DNA of 64,000 nt from Actinokineospora terrae (GTDB taxonomy: Bacteria; Actinomycetota; Actinomycetes; Mycobacteriales; Pseudonocardiaceae), in the NCBI RefSeq assembly GCF_900111175.1, contig NZ_FOGI01000001.1:482194-546193 (forward strand), in the 5' to 3' direction. This document shows positions 52,459 to 61,585 of this stretch, piece by piece; positions within the stretch are counted from its first letter, which is position 1; every line of letters begins with the position of its first letter. Made by a program: the position numbers and the translations under genes. The notes beneath the pieces are model-generated. The model saw only the letters and a list, made by a program, of their open reading frames with translations, had not been told where the DNA came from and made no database searches.

Positions 52459-52920
52459 TCACAGCTCGGACTCCTCGGCGAGGGCTGCTCGGAGGCGGGT
52501 GTAGATGTCGTCGAGGGCGGTGAGGTCGGCGGGGGTGAGGTGGTCGATGAAGGTGCGGCGGATGTCGGCCACATGGGTGGGGGCGGCGGCGGTGATGGCG
52601 GAGATGCCGTCGGGGGTGATGCGGACCATGGCGCCGCGGGCGTCGTCGGGGCAGGTCTCGCGGGCGATGAGGCCGCGGCGTTGCATGCGGGTCAGGTGGT
52701 GGGAGAGCCTGCTGCGCTCCCAGCCGACCGACGCCGCCAGGTCGCGGGCGCGGACCACGCCGTCCGGGGACTCCGAGAGCGGGACCAGCAGGGCGTAGTC
52801 GGCCAGGGACAGGCCGGAGTCGGCGAGCAGCCTGCGCTCGAGGACGGCCTGCAGCTCGGTGTGCAGCGCCAGGTGCGCCCGCCAGACCCGGGACTCGCGT
52901 TCGTCGAGCCAGCGCGGCAC
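52459..52920 (-). CDS. MarR-family transcriptional regulator
   Basis: A 153-residue winged-helix repressor. The core reads LSLADYALLVPLSESPDGVVRARDLAASVGWERSRLSHHLTRMQRRGLIARETCPDDARGAMVRITPDG, with dimerisation helices at both ends. It is divergent from a flavin oxidoreductase gene across a 50-base gap that holds a palindrome, the usual arrangement for a local repressor of its neighbour. Confidence 0.92.
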   Translation of the reverse strand: MPRWLDERESRVWRAHLALHTELQAVLERRLLADSGLSLADYALLVPLSESPDGVVRARDLAASVGWERSRLSHHLTRMQRRGLIARETCPDDARGAMVRITPDGISAITAAAPTHVADIRRTFIDHLTPADLTALDDIYTRLRAALAEESEL

Positions 52921-52949
52921 GGTGGGCCTCCCTCGGCGCGGTTGTTTGT

Positions 52950-52962
52950 TGATGTGTCATCA
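52950..52962. promoter_or_regulatory. candidate MarR operator
   Basis: TGATG-TGT-CATCA is a short inverted repeat in the AT-rich middle of the divergent promoter. It lies eight bases before the oxidoreductase ATG and would cover its -10 region. Confidence 0.5.
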
Positions 52963-52970
52963 TAAGTCGC

Positions 52971-53996
52971 ATGGAACTCGGCATCTACAGCTTCGCCGAC
53001 CGCCACCCCGACCCGGGCACCGGCGAGCAGGTCTCGGTCGCCGAGGCGCTGGCGAACACGCTGGAGCGCATCAGGCTCGCCGACGAACTGGGCCTCTCCT
53101 TCTACGGCCTCGGTGAGCACCACCTCGACACCTACGCCATCTCCAACCCCGGCACCGTCCTTGCCGCGGCCGCGTCGATCACCGAGCGGATCACGCTGAG
53201 CAGCGCGGTGACCGTGCTGAGCACCGAGGACCCGGTCCGGGTGTACCAGCAGTTCACCACCCTCGACCAGCTCAGCCGCGGCCGGGCCGAACTGCTGGCC
53301 GGGCGCGGCTCGTTCACCGAGTCGTTCCCGCTCTTCGGCGCGGACCTCGGCGACTACGAGGACCTGTTCGACGAGAAGCTGGCGCTGCTGCTGCGCCTGG
53401 ACCGCGAGGACCCGATCACCTGGTCCGGCCGGTTCCGCCCGCCGCTGGACAACGCCCACGTGCTGCCCCGGCCCTACGGCGAGCACCTGCGCATCTCCAT
53501 CGGCACCGGCGGCAACCCGCAGTCCTCCGCCCGCGCGGGCCTGCTGGGGCTGCCCGTGGTGTACGCGGTCATCGGCGGCCAGCCCGAGCGGTTCGCGCCG
53601 CTGGTCGACCTGTACCGGAGCGCCGGGGAGAGCGCGGGCCAGACCGGCCTGCACGTGACCATGGGCGCCATCGGGTTCATCGCCAAGAAGTCCCAGGAAG
53701 CCAAGGACACCTTCTACCCGTACTGGCTCGAGACCATGAAGTACGGCGCCCGAGCCCGCGGCTGGACCGTCCCCTCCCGCGCCGACTACGACGCCTACAC
53801 CCACGACGCCCAGGCCATCTTCGCCGGTAGCCCCGACGAGATCGCCGACCGCCTCATCACCGTCGGCCGCCTCCTCGGCGCCGACCGCTACGCCATGCAG
53901 ATGGACTGGGCAGGCGTCCCCCACCACCACGTCATGTCCGCCATCGAACTCCTCGGCACCGAGGTCCTCCCCCAGGTCCGCGCCGAACTGGGCTAG
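52971..53996 (+). CDS. LLM-class flavin-dependent oxidoreductase
   Basis: A 341-residue luciferase-like TIM barrel. ELGIYSFADRHPDPGTG, FYGLGEHHLDTYAISNPGTVLAAAASITERITLSSAVTVLSTEDPVRVYQQFTTLDQLSRGRAELLAGRGSF and ISIGTGGNPQSSARAGLLGLPVVYAVIGG are characteristic of FMN-dependent monooxygenases or reductases that respond to xenobiotics. It is probably repressed by the divergent MarR protein. The next 298 bases (53997-54294) contain no gene or structure that I can support. Confidence 0.9.
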   Translation: MELGIYSFADRHPDPGTGEQVSVAEALANTLERIRLADELGLSFYGLGEHHLDTYAISNPGTVLAAAASITERITLSSAVTVLSTEDPVRVYQQFTTLDQLSRGRAELLAGRGSFTESFPLFGADLGDYEDLFDEKLALLLRLDREDPITWSGRFRPPLDNAHVLPRPYGEHLRISIGTGGNPQSSARAGLLGLPVVYAVIGGQPERFAPLVDLYRSAGESAGQTGLHVTMGAIGFIAKKSQEAKDTFYPYWLETMKYGARARGWTVPSRADYDAYTHDAQAIFAGSPDEIADRLITVGRLLGADRYAMQMDWAGVPHHHVMSAIELLGTEVLPQVRAELG

Positions 53997-54294
53997 GTCA
54001 CCCACCACCGGTTTCCCCTCATTGGCCGAGGAAGCCGACCGCTAGCGCTATGCGGGCGCCGGACCTTCGATGGCCCGCGCACACCGGGTCGAGCGGCTCC
54101 CGGCGGCTGGCGTCGCCGTGGCTGGTCCGTCGCCGGGATGCCGCCGGAACCCAACGCGGCCACTGTGGGCGCCTGCATTCGCTAGTTGGTGACAGCCCCG
54201 ATCGTGCTGTGAGCCGCGGCCGTGGAGGTTCGGGCCTTGGGTCCGTGGATCGTCGACTCCGTCGCGGTCCTCTGCGGCGTGCGAGGGTGGGGGG

Positions 54295-54936
54295 GTGGCG
54301 GAAGGGGCTGGTGTGGACGCGCGGGGTGTGGTGTGGGGGGCGCGGGCGGTGGTGTTCGACCTGGATGACACCTTGTTGCTCACGCGGGTGGTCAAGTGGG
54401 CGCACCACCAGGCCGTGGCGGCGAGGTTCTACGGGATCGACCTCACCGAGGACGTGCTGCGGGAGCACTGGGGCAAGCCGTACGACGAGTTGATCACCGC
54501 GCTCTACCGGGGTTCCGCGTCCCTCGCGGACATGAAGGCCGCCAACCTCAGCCTGGAGCACCTCTACCGCAAGTCCGCCGCCGCCGGGGCGTGTGAGCTG
54601 GTCACCGCCCTGCTCGACCACGGGACCCACGTCGGCGTCGTCACCTCGGCCAACACCGATCCCACCCGCGCCGACCTCGACTTCTCCGGCTTCCCCGTCG
54701 ACCGCCTGGCCTTCGTGCACGGTGCCGACCTCACCGCCAGCCACAAGCCGGACCCCGCCGTGTTCGACGATGCCAAGCGCGTCCTCGGCGCCCACGGCGT
54801 CACCTCGGCCGACACCGTCTACGTCGGCGACGCGCCCATGGACCGGGTGGCCGCGGAGGGTGCCGGGTTCGGGTTCGTCGGGGTGGGATCCGCCCTGGGG
54901 GCGTTGTGGGTGGCCGACCTCTCGGAGTTAAGGTAA
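54295..54936 (+). CDS. HAD-superfamily hydrolase
   Basis: A 213-residue haloacid dehalogenase-type phosphatase. Motif I is VVFDLDDTLLL (nucleophile first Asp), motif II VGVVTSANT, the Lys motif SHKPDPAVF and motif IV VYVGDAPMDRVAAEG. A four-helix cap lies between motif I and II. Probable small-molecule phosphatase. The GTG at 54295 is the furthest plausible start; GTGs nearer motif I are possible. Its stop lies inside the iron box of the next gene. Confidence 0.88.
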   Translation: MAEGAGVDARGVVWGARAVVFDLDDTLLLTRVVKWAHHQAVAARFYGIDLTEDVLREHWGKPYDELITALYRGSASLADMKAANLSLEHLYRKSAAAGACELVTALLDHGTHVGVVTSANTDPTRADLDFSGFPVDRLAFVHGADLTASHKPDPAVFDDAKRVLGAHGVTSADTVYVGDAPMDRVAAEGAGFGFVGVGSALGALWVADLSELR

Positions 54937-54948
54937 GGCTCACTTAAC
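54928..54948 (+). promoter_or_regulatory. iron box 1 (IdeR/DmdR type)
   Basis: TTAAGGTAAGGCTCACTTAAC matches the inverted-repeat consensus TTAGGTTAGGCTAACCTAA at most positions. It overlaps the HAD gene stop and lies 14 bases before the FecCD permease start, implying iron repression of the uptake genes. Confidence 0.8.
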
Positions 54949-54961
54949 CTGGGAGGCGTGG

Positions 54962-55939
54962 GTGCGGTTGGGGCTGCTGGGCGCGGGGCTGGTCCTCGTG
55001 TGCCTGTTCAGTGTGGCCATCGGGTCGCGGACCATTCCGCTCTCGACGGTCTGGGACGTGCTCACCGGGGTGGTGCCCAGCGGCGACGAGGCCACCATCA
55101 TCTGGGACCGGCGGGTGCCCAGGACGCTCATCGGCCTGCTGGTCGGCGTCGCGCTCGGGGTCGCGGGGGCGCTCATGCAGTCGCTGACCCGCAACCCGCT
55201 GGCCGACCCGGCGCTGCTCGGCGTCGACATCGGCGCCTCGACCGCCGTCGTGGCCGCCATCGCGTTCTTCGGGATCACGACCGTCAACGGCTACATCTGG
55301 TTCGCGTTCCTCGGCGCCGCCGTCGCCTCCGTGTTGGTCTACGTCCTCGGGTCGACCGGGCGCACGGTCACCCCGGAGCGGATGGTGCTGGCCGGGGCGG
55401 CGATCAGCGCGACCCTCGGCGCGTTCGTGGCGGCGACCACCGTGCTCGACCCGGCCGCGTTCCAGCAGTTCCGGTTCTGGCAGATCGGCTCACTCGAAGG
55501 ACGCGACATGACCGTCGTGGCCGACATCGCGCCGTTCGTGCTAGCCGGACTCGTTGTCGCTGCTGGGCTCGCCTCGCCGTTGAACGCCATCGCCCTCGGT
55601 GACGAAACCGGGCGGGCGCTCGGGGTGAACCTCACTACGGTCCGCGTCAGCTCCGCGGTGGCCATCACGCTGCTGTGCGGGGCCGCGACCGCCGCCGTTG
55701 GGCCTATCGCGTTCATCGGGCTGACCGTGCCTCACATGGCGCGCGCGATGGTCGGGCCGGACCAGAGGTGGGTGCTACCGGTCAGCGCGCTGCTGGCGCC
55801 GGTGCTGCTGCTCGGCGCGGACGTGGTCGGACGGCTGATCATCGCGCCGCGGGAGATGGAGGTCGGGATCATCACCGCCTTCGTCGGCGCCCCGGTGTTC
55901 ATCGCGCTGTGCAGGCGCAGGAAGCTGGCGCACCTGTGA
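54962..55939 (+). CDS. ferric-siderophore ABC transporter permease (FecCD family) 1
   Basis: A 325-residue permease with about nine or ten helices. The FecCD pattern is strong: DRRVPRTLIGLLVGVALGVAGALMQSLTRNPLADPALLGVDIGAS, then GPIAFIGLTVPHMARAMVGPDQRWVLPVSALLAPVLLLGADVVGRLI. It imports ferric siderophore from the substrate-binding protein, which is not encoded in the window. GTG start after GGGAGG; the stop is coupled (GTGA) to the second permease gene. Confidence 0.94.
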   Translation: MRLGLLGAGLVLVCLFSVAIGSRTIPLSTVWDVLTGVVPSGDEATIIWDRRVPRTLIGLLVGVALGVAGALMQSLTRNPLADPALLGVDIGASTAVVAAIAFFGITTVNGYIWFAFLGAAVASVLVYVLGSTGRTVTPERMVLAGAAISATLGAFVAATTVLDPAAFQQFRFWQIGSLEGRDMTVVADIAPFVLAGLVVAAGLASPLNAIALGDETGRALGVNLTTVRVSSAVAITLLCGAATAAVGPIAFIGLTVPHMARAMVGPDQRWVLPVSALLAPVLLLGADVVGRLIIAPREMEVGIITAFVGAPVFIALCRRRKLAHL

Positions 55940-56976
55940 GCGTCGTGTCCGGTGTCCCCGTCCGCGTCGGGGCGCTGTCCTTCCGCGCACACCCGCGCGC
56001 GGTGATCGTCGTCGTCGCGCTGCTGTTCGTGGTCGCGGGTCTGGCGCTGCTCGGCCTGCTGACCGGTGACTTCGCGCTGAACCTGGCGCAGTTGTGGAAC
56101 ACCCTGCAGGGCGCGGGCACCGGCGGCCAGAAGTACATCGTGTTCGACCTGCGCCTGCCCAGGGTTACGACCGCGGTCCTGGTCGGTGCCGGGCTCGGGG
56201 TCAGCGGCGCGATCTTCCAGAGCCTGTCCCGCAACCCGTTGGGCAGCCCGGACATCATCGGGTTCTCCACCGGCTCGGCCACCGGCGCGATCCTCGTGCT
56301 GATCGTCTTCGGCGGCGGCATGACCCAGATCGCCCTCGGATCCATCCTGGGCGGGGTCATCGCGGCGATCATCGTCTACGGCCTCGCTTACCGCACCGGC
56401 GTCCAGGGCTACCGACTGATCCTCATTGGTATCGGCGTCACGGCGGTTCTTGGCTCCCTTAACACCTACATCCTCACCAGAGCTGGTTTGCGCCAGGCAC
56501 AGGCGGCCCAGGTATGGCTCGTCGGCAGCCTCAACGGTCGCGGGTGGTCGGAAGTGCTGCCAATGGCCATAGCCATGGCGGTACTCCTACCGGCCGCGAT
56601 AGTCCTAGGGCGCAGGCTCGGTGTACTGGAGATGGGCGACGAGACGGCGACCATGCTCGGCATCCGCACAGAGCCGACCCGCCTCTCTCTCGTGGTGATC
56701 AGCGTCGCTCTTACCGCCGTCGCCACCGCTTGCGCCGGACCCATCGCCTTCGTCGCACTGGCCGCACCCCAGTTGGCACGACGCCTCGCAGGCTCATCCG
56801 GCGTAGCACTACTCCCAGCCGCCGCGATGGGCGCGACCCTGCTGTTGGGCGGGGATGTGTTGTCCCAGCGGGTCTTCGGCCAGAACGCCCTCCCAGTAGG
56901 CGTCGCAACCGCCGCCATCGGCGGCCTCTACCTAGCCTGGCTCCTAGCCACGGAATGGCGCTCCGGCCGCCGTTGA
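55936..56976 (+). CDS. ferric-siderophore ABC transporter permease (FecCD family) 2
   Basis: A 346-residue partner of the upstream permease. DLRLPRVTTAVLVGAGLGVSGAIFQSLSRNPLGSPDIIGFSTGSA and CAGPIAFVALAAPQLARRLAGSSGVALLPAAAMGATLLLGGDVLSQRV are the matching family segments. The two would form the heterodimeric channel. Neither a FecE-type ATPase nor a binding protein follows; they must lie outside the window or elsewhere. Codon use shifts toward rarer CTA/TTG codons after about 56400. Confidence 0.94.
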   Translation: MSVVSGVPVRVGALSFRAHPRAVIVVVALLFVVAGLALLGLLTGDFALNLAQLWNTLQGAGTGGQKYIVFDLRLPRVTTAVLVGAGLGVSGAIFQSLSRNPLGSPDIIGFSTGSATGAILVLIVFGGGMTQIALGSILGGVIAAIIVYGLAYRTGVQGYRLILIGIGVTAVLGSLNTYILTRAGLRQAQAAQVWLVGSLNGRGWSEVLPMAIAMAVLLPAAIVLGRRLGVLEMGDETATMLGIRTEPTRLSLVVISVALTAVATACAGPIAFVALAAPQLARRLAGSSGVALLPAAAMGATLLLGGDVLSQRVFGQNALPVGVATAAIGGLYLAWLLATEWRSGRR

Positions 56977-57020
56977 GTGGCCTTCGGACGCCGCTGGTCC
57001 GTTGCCGTCGGTCCATCACA

Positions 57021-57060
57021 TTGACACCCTGGTGGGTCGCAAGTAAGGATGACCTAACTT
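57021..57060 (+). promoter_or_regulatory. promoter and iron box 2 of the exporter operon
   Basis: TTGACA (57021-57026) is a consensus -35, with TAAGGAT (57044-57050) 17 bases later as -10. AAGTAAGGATGACCTAACTT (57041-57060) is an IdeR/DmdR-type inverted repeat covering the -10 region, so iron-loaded repressor would shut the promoter. Confidence 0.75.
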
Positions 57061-57106
57061 TGTTAGCGCGCACTGACTCGCGCGCGGCCACAGGGAGGAC
57101 ACCGGG

Positions 57107-58750
57107 GTGGATCTGCTGCGCAGCGGCCTGCGGAGGGAGCGGGCCGTGCTCGGAGCGGGCCTGGCCGCCACGGTGGTGCAACAGGCGGCGTTGCTCGCGT
57201 TGCCGTGGTGTGTTCAGCACGGGCTCGACGAGGGGATCACGCCGGGTGACTCCGGCCGGACGGTCTTCTGGTCGGTCACGACCTGTCTCGTCGCGGTGCT
57301 CATGGTGGTGGCGGCGGTGGCGGGCAAGTGGTGGTCGAACCTTGCCGCGAACCGGATCGCGCACGCGCTGCGCGGTGATCTGGCGGCCAGGGTCGGGGTG
57401 CTCGACCGGGCGGCTCTGGCGCCGTTCGGCCGCGGTGACCTTGCCATGCGGGTCACCAGGGACACCGAGATGATCAACGCCTGGGTGCAGGGGCTGACCA
57501 GGTGGTCGCGGGTTGTGGTGACGGTGCTGGTCGTGGTGCCCGCGGTGGCGCTGCTCGACCCGATGCTGCTGACCGTGCTCCTCGTCGCGATGCCGTTGCT
57601 CGGCCTGCTCAACGCCCAGTTCCCCGGTCGGTACCGGGCCGCCAACGAGCGCCTCTCCGGCGCGCACGGCGACCGCGCCGACGCGGTGGAGGACCTGCTC
57701 TCGGCCAGTGCCGCGGTGCGCGGCCTCGGTGGTGAGCAGGTGCTGGTCCGCCGCCACGGCGAGGTCAGCGCGCACGTCACCCGGCACACCCTGGGCGTCG
57801 CCAGGATTTCCGCGTGGTGGGTCTCCGCGCCGCCCGCGTTGCTGCGGCTCGCGGTCGCGATCGGCCTGGCGGTCGGCGGTCTCGCCGCCATCGACGGCCG
57901 GATCACCGTGGGCTCGCTGGTGGCCTTCACCTCCTGGATGATCACCATGACGGTGGCGGTGACCGTCCTGGTCGACCTGCTGGTCAACCGCGGCCAGGCG
58001 AGAGTCGCCGCGGCCAGGGTCGCCGAGGTCCTCGCCGCCGTGCCCGCCGTGGCCGCCCCGCACGACCCGCGCCCGCTGCCCGACTCCGGGATGCTCTCGG
58101 CCGTCGGGGTCACCGCCGTGCGCGACGGCAGGACCGTGCTCGGCCCGGTGGACCTGCTGGCCGCGCCCGGCGAACTCGTCGTGGTGACCGGCCCAACCGG
58201 CTCCGGCAAGTCCGTGCTGGTGCGCCTGCTGTGCAGGCTCGACGACCCGGACCACGGTACCGTCCACTTCGGAGGGATCGACCTGCGGCTCGCCGACCCC
58301 GAGCAGGTGTGGCGACGGATCGGTGTGGTGCCACAGCGCCCGGTAGTGCTATCCGGGACGTTGCGCGACAACATCACCCTCGACCGCGACATCGACGAAG
58401 ACCTGGTTAGAGAGGCGTGCCGGGTGGCCGCGCTCGACGAGTTCATCCAGGACTTGCCGGACGGCTACGAAACCGTGGTCGGCGAGCGCGGTGAGACTCT
58501 CTCCGGCGGACAGGTCCAACGGCTCGCGTTAGCCCGGGGGCTTCTGGACAAGCCACCGGTGCTGGTGCTCGATGACGTCACCTCCGCGGTCGACGCCGAG
58601 ACCGAGCGGACCATCTTGCGCCGGTTGCGCGATTGGTCTCCGCAGACCGCGATCGTGTTCGTCTCGCACCGCCCCGCCGTGGTCGCCGCGGCCGACCGGC
58701 TGATCGTGCTCGCCGCCGACCGGGAAGGCATGGAGGTCGTCGGTGGCTGA
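57107..58750 (+). CDS. ABC exporter subunit 1 (siderophore export type)
   Basis: A 547-residue half-transporter with a six-helix membrane domain and a C-terminal ATPase. Walker A is VTGPTGSGKSVLV, the signature LSGGQVQRLALARGLL is canonical, but Walker B ends LVLDDVTSAVD with Asp in place of the catalytic Glu. It pairs with the next gene, whose NBD has the opposite defect, so a heterodimer with one active ATP site is likely. GGGAGG precedes the GTG. Export of the siderophore made by the downstream NRPS is inferred from the iron box and context. Confidence 0.92.
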   Translation: MDLLRSGLRRERAVLGAGLAATVVQQAALLALPWCVQHGLDEGITPGDSGRTVFWSVTTCLVAVLMVVAAVAGKWWSNLAANRIAHALRGDLAARVGVLDRAALAPFGRGDLAMRVTRDTEMINAWVQGLTRWSRVVVTVLVVVPAVALLDPMLLTVLLVAMPLLGLLNAQFPGRYRAANERLSGAHGDRADAVEDLLSASAAVRGLGGEQVLVRRHGEVSAHVTRHTLGVARISAWWVSAPPALLRLAVAIGLAVGGLAAIDGRITVGSLVAFTSWMITMTVAVTVLVDLLVNRGQARVAAARVAEVLAAVPAVAAPHDPRPLPDSGMLSAVGVTAVRDGRTVLGPVDLLAAPGELVVVTGPTGSGKSVLVRLLCRLDDPDHGTVHFGGIDLRLADPEQVWRRIGVVPQRPVVLSGTLRDNITLDRDIDEDLVREACRVAALDEFIQDLPDGYETVVGERGETLSGGQVQRLALARGLLDKPPVLVLDDVTSAVDAETERTILRRLRDWSPQTAIVFVSHRPAVVAAADRLIVLAADREGMEVVGG

Positions 58751-60440
58751 GATCCGCACGCTCGACGAGGCGCCGTCGACCAAGGGTGTCCTGCGCCGGT
58801 TCTGGCCGCACCTGCGCGCGCACCGCTGGCGCATCGGCGCGGCGATGCTCACCACCGCTGCGGCGACCGCCGCCGTCGTCGGCATCGCGCCGGTCATCGG
58901 CTCCGGGGTCGACGCGGTGCTCGGCAAGGACTCCGGCGGGCTGTGGACCGCCGTGTTCGTCCTCATCGGACTGACCGTGGCCCGGCTCGTGCTGCTCGCC
59001 GCCGCCGAGCTGCAGCTGACCTCGGTGGGCGAGCGGGTGGTGCGCCACCTGCGCGAACTGGTCGTCGAGCGGCTGGCAGGCGCGCCGCTGCGGTTCATCG
59101 AGGCGCACCGCACCGGTGACCTGCTGCGCCGCAGCACCGGCGAGGTCGCCGAGCTGGCCCAGTTCGTCCGCGCCAGCCTGCCCGACCTGCTCGGCGCGGC
59201 GATCTCGCTGAGCATGACGGTCGTCGTGCTGCTGGTGTACTCCTGGCTGCTCACGGTCATCCTGCTCGCGGTGTTCCTGCCGGCAGCGGTGCTGGTGCTG
59301 CGCTGGTTCGACCGCGACGCCGACGACGCCTTCGGCGACCAGGCCGCCGCCGAGGCCACCATGGCCGCCCAGTTCACCGAGTTCGTCGCCGCGGGGGAGA
59401 CGCTGCGGCTCGGCGGCGGGGTGCGCGCCAGGCTGCGCCGCTTCGGCAAGTCCAACGACGAGGCGCTGCGCGCGGCCAACCGCACGGTCGCGGTGCAGAA
59501 CCGGCTGGAGACCATGAGCCTGCTCGAAGGGCTCTCCACCGCCGTGCTGCTGCTGCTCGGCGTCTGGTTCGTGACCTCCGACCAGATCAGCGTCGGCACC
59601 GTGGTGGTGTTCGTGCTGGCCACCAAGAACCTGTTCGAGGGCGTGCTCAACCTCTCCGAGCTGCTGGCGGAGCTGCAACTCGCCCGGGTCGGCCTGGCCC
59701 GGCTGCTCGACCTGCTCGACGCTACCGAGCGCCCGGTCAAGCAAGCGACCGCGACCGCCGCCCCCGCGCGCGCGGATCTGTCTACATCAGACCTGGAATA
59801 CGCCTACATCAACGGTTCCGAGGTGCTGCACGGAGTCTCGGTGTCCTTCGCCGAAGGTGACCGTGCTGGCCTGGTAGGCCAAACGGGCTCCGGTAAGACC
59901 ACCCTGGCCAAGCTCTTGAGCGGCCTCTACGCCCCAGACCGCGGCCAGGTCACCTACGGCGGCGTCGACTTGGCCGACCTCGACGAGGCCGACCTGCGCG
60001 GCAAGCTCGTCCTAGTCCCGCAACAGGTCCACTTGGTCGATGGCACTATCGCCGACAACCTCGCTCTAGCGCCTACCGCGCCCACCCGCGTGGACATGGT
60101 GTCCGCCGTGCACTCCCTCGGGCTCGACGACTGGGTGGCGTCGCTGCCCGATGGGCTCGACACGGTCGTCGGCCGTCGTGGCGACCGGTTGTCGGCGGGG
60201 GAGCGGCAGATCATCGGCCTGGTCCGGGCCTCGCTGGTCGACCCGGCGGTGCTGATCCTCGATGAGGCCACCGCCGACATCGACCCGGAGACCTCCGCCC
60301 GGCTGGAGCGCGCGGTCGACCGCCTGCACACCGGTCGTACCCTCATCGTCATCGCGCACCGCGAGGCCACCATCCAGCGGCTACCGCGGGTTGTCACACT
60401 CGCCGGAGGGCGGGTCGTCCAGGAGGAGAGGGCAGGTTAG
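58743..60440 (+). CDS. ABC exporter subunit 2 (siderophore export type)
   Basis: A 565-residue partner half-transporter. Walker A is VGQTGSGKTTLAKLL, Walker B LILDEATADIDPE keeps the catalytic Glu, but the signature motif is LSAGERQIIGL instead of LSGGQ. Together with subunit 1 this gives one consensus and one degenerate nucleotide site. The GTG start overlaps the first subunit by eight bases, and its stop shares one base with the hydrolase gene. Confidence 0.92.
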   Translation: MAEIRTLDEAPSTKGVLRRFWPHLRAHRWRIGAAMLTTAAATAAVVGIAPVIGSGVDAVLGKDSGGLWTAVFVLIGLTVARLVLLAAAELQLTSVGERVVRHLRELVVERLAGAPLRFIEAHRTGDLLRRSTGEVAELAQFVRASLPDLLGAAISLSMTVVVLLVYSWLLTVILLAVFLPAAVLVLRWFDRDADDAFGDQAAAEATMAAQFTEFVAAGETLRLGGGVRARLRRFGKSNDEALRAANRTVAVQNRLETMSLLEGLSTAVLLLLGVWFVTSDQISVGTVVVFVLATKNLFEGVLNLSELLAELQLARVGLARLLDLLDATERPVKQATATAAPARADLSTSDLEYAYINGSEVLHGVSVSFAEGDRAGLVGQTGSGKTTLAKLLSGLYAPDRGQVTYGGVDLADLDEADLRGKLVLVPQQVHLVDGTIADNLALAPTAPTRVDMVSAVHSLGLDDWVASLPDGLDTVVGRRGDRLSAGERQIIGLVRASLVDPAVLILDEATADIDPETSARLERAVDRLHTGRTLIVIAHREATIQRLPRVVTLAGGRVVQEERAG

Positions 60441-61246
60441 TGCCGCTTGTCGAGGTAAACGGCATCAGTTTGAGCTACCACGACAAGGGCACCGGCGACC
60501 CTGTCTTGATGCTGATGGGCACTGGCAGCTCCGGTCGTGTCTGGCACCTGCACCAGCAACCCGCTCTAGTCACCGCCGGGTACCGCGTGATCACAGTGGA
60601 CAACCGCGGCATCGCGCCGTCGTCGGAGTGCGCGGACGGCATCACCGTGGCGGACATGGCCGCTGACGTCGTCGCACTCGCCGCGCACCTCGACCTCCCG
60701 CGCTTCGACCTGGTCGGCACGTCCCTCGGCGCGCGGATCGCCATCGAGGTCGCGGCCACTCGGCCGGACCTGGTCGGCGGGCTCGTGCTGATGGCGACCC
60801 GCTCCCGCCAGGAAGCGCTGCACGCCGCGTTCGACGCCGGTGAGCTGGAGCTGGCGAAAGCGGGAATTCGACTCCCGGCCCGGTTCCACGCAGCTTCTAC
60901 AGCTTTGTGGAACCTTTCCCCGCGCACGCTCTTCGACGCCGGGAAAGCGCGGGAATGGCTCGACGTGCTCGAGTTCGGCACCCAGCCGCCGAGCGCGGGC
61001 GTGATCGCGCAGATGGCCATCGCCGACGACCCCGAGCTGCTCTCGATCTGCGCCGGGATCACCGCGTCCACGCTGGTCATCGCCTTCGCCGACGATGTGG
61101 TGACCCCGCCGCACCTGGGTCGCGAGGTCGCCGACGCCATCGCCGGGGCCCGGTTCGCGCGGGTCGCCGATGGCGGTCACTACGGTTATCTGGAACAGCC
61201 CGCCGCGGTCAACACCCTGCTGCTGGAATTCCTCGCCGCGCGGTGA
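60440..61246 (+). CDS. alpha/beta hydrolase
   Basis: A 268-residue hydrolase. The N-terminal VNGISLSYHDKGTGDPVLMLMGTGSSGRVW supplies the oxyanion loop, the nucleophile elbow is VGTSLGARIAIEVAA, and the acid and base are in AFADDVVTPP and VADGGHYGYLEQP. Located inside the siderophore locus, it may release iron by hydrolysing the siderophore or edit the assembly line. GTG start overlaps the exporter stop. Confidence 0.88.
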   Translation: MPLVEVNGISLSYHDKGTGDPVLMLMGTGSSGRVWHLHQQPALVTAGYRVITVDNRGIAPSSECADGITVADMAADVVALAAHLDLPRFDLVGTSLGARIAIEVAATRPDLVGGLVLMATRSRQEALHAAFDAGELELAKAGIRLPARFHAASTALWNLSPRTLFDAGKAREWLDVLEFGTQPPSAGVIAQMAIADDPELLSICAGITASTLVIAFADDVVTPPHLGREVADAIAGARFARVADGGHYGYLEQPAAVNTLLLEFLAAR

Positions 61247-61304
61247 TCACGCCGGTGTGACCGAACCCGCACGAGATCGGCTACCACTTCTCCACCTGAC
61301 CGAA

Positions 61305-61322
61305 TTAGGTTAGCCTAACCAA
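61305..61322 (+). promoter_or_regulatory. iron box 3 (near-consensus)
   Basis: TTAGGTTAGCCTAACCAA matches the IdeR/DmdR consensus TTAGGTTAGGCTAACCTAA at nearly every base. It lies 33 bases before the MbtH start and probably controls MbtH, the reductase and the NRPS. Confidence 0.88.
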
Positions 61323-61355
61323 CGGTTAATCCGGTCCCCCTGAGGAGTGCGCGCG

Positions 61356-61583
61356 ATGTCGACCAACCCGTTCGACGACGAGAACGGCACCTTCCACGCC
61401 CTCGTCAACGACGAGGGCCAGTACTCGCTGTGGCCGACGTTCGTGGCGGTCCCAGCGGGCTGGCAGGTCGTGTTCGGCCCGGACACCCGGGCCGCGACGC
61501 TGGCCCACATCGAGGCCAACTGGACCGACATGCGCCCGCGCAGCCTGGCCGCCCGGATGGACGCCGACAAGGCAGGCGCCTGA
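61356..61583 (+). CDS. MbtH-like protein
   Basis: A 75-residue MbtH protein: [38 protein letters not shown] and the three-Trp pattern with TDMRPRSL. MbtH proteins bind and activate NRPS adenylation domains. GAGGAG precedes the ATG. It lies immediately upstream of the siderophore-interacting protein and the NRPS, and is driven by the near-consensus iron box. Confidence 0.97.
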   Translation: MSTNPFDDENGTFHALVNDEGQYSLWPTFVAVPAGWQVVFGPDTRAATLAHIEANWTDMRPRSLAARMDADKAGA

Positions 61584-61585
61584 CC

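Noticed and set aside
53997..54294. Possible gene in the gap before the HAD hydrolase
   Set aside because: Frames exist on both strands but lack ribosome sites and protein-like composition.
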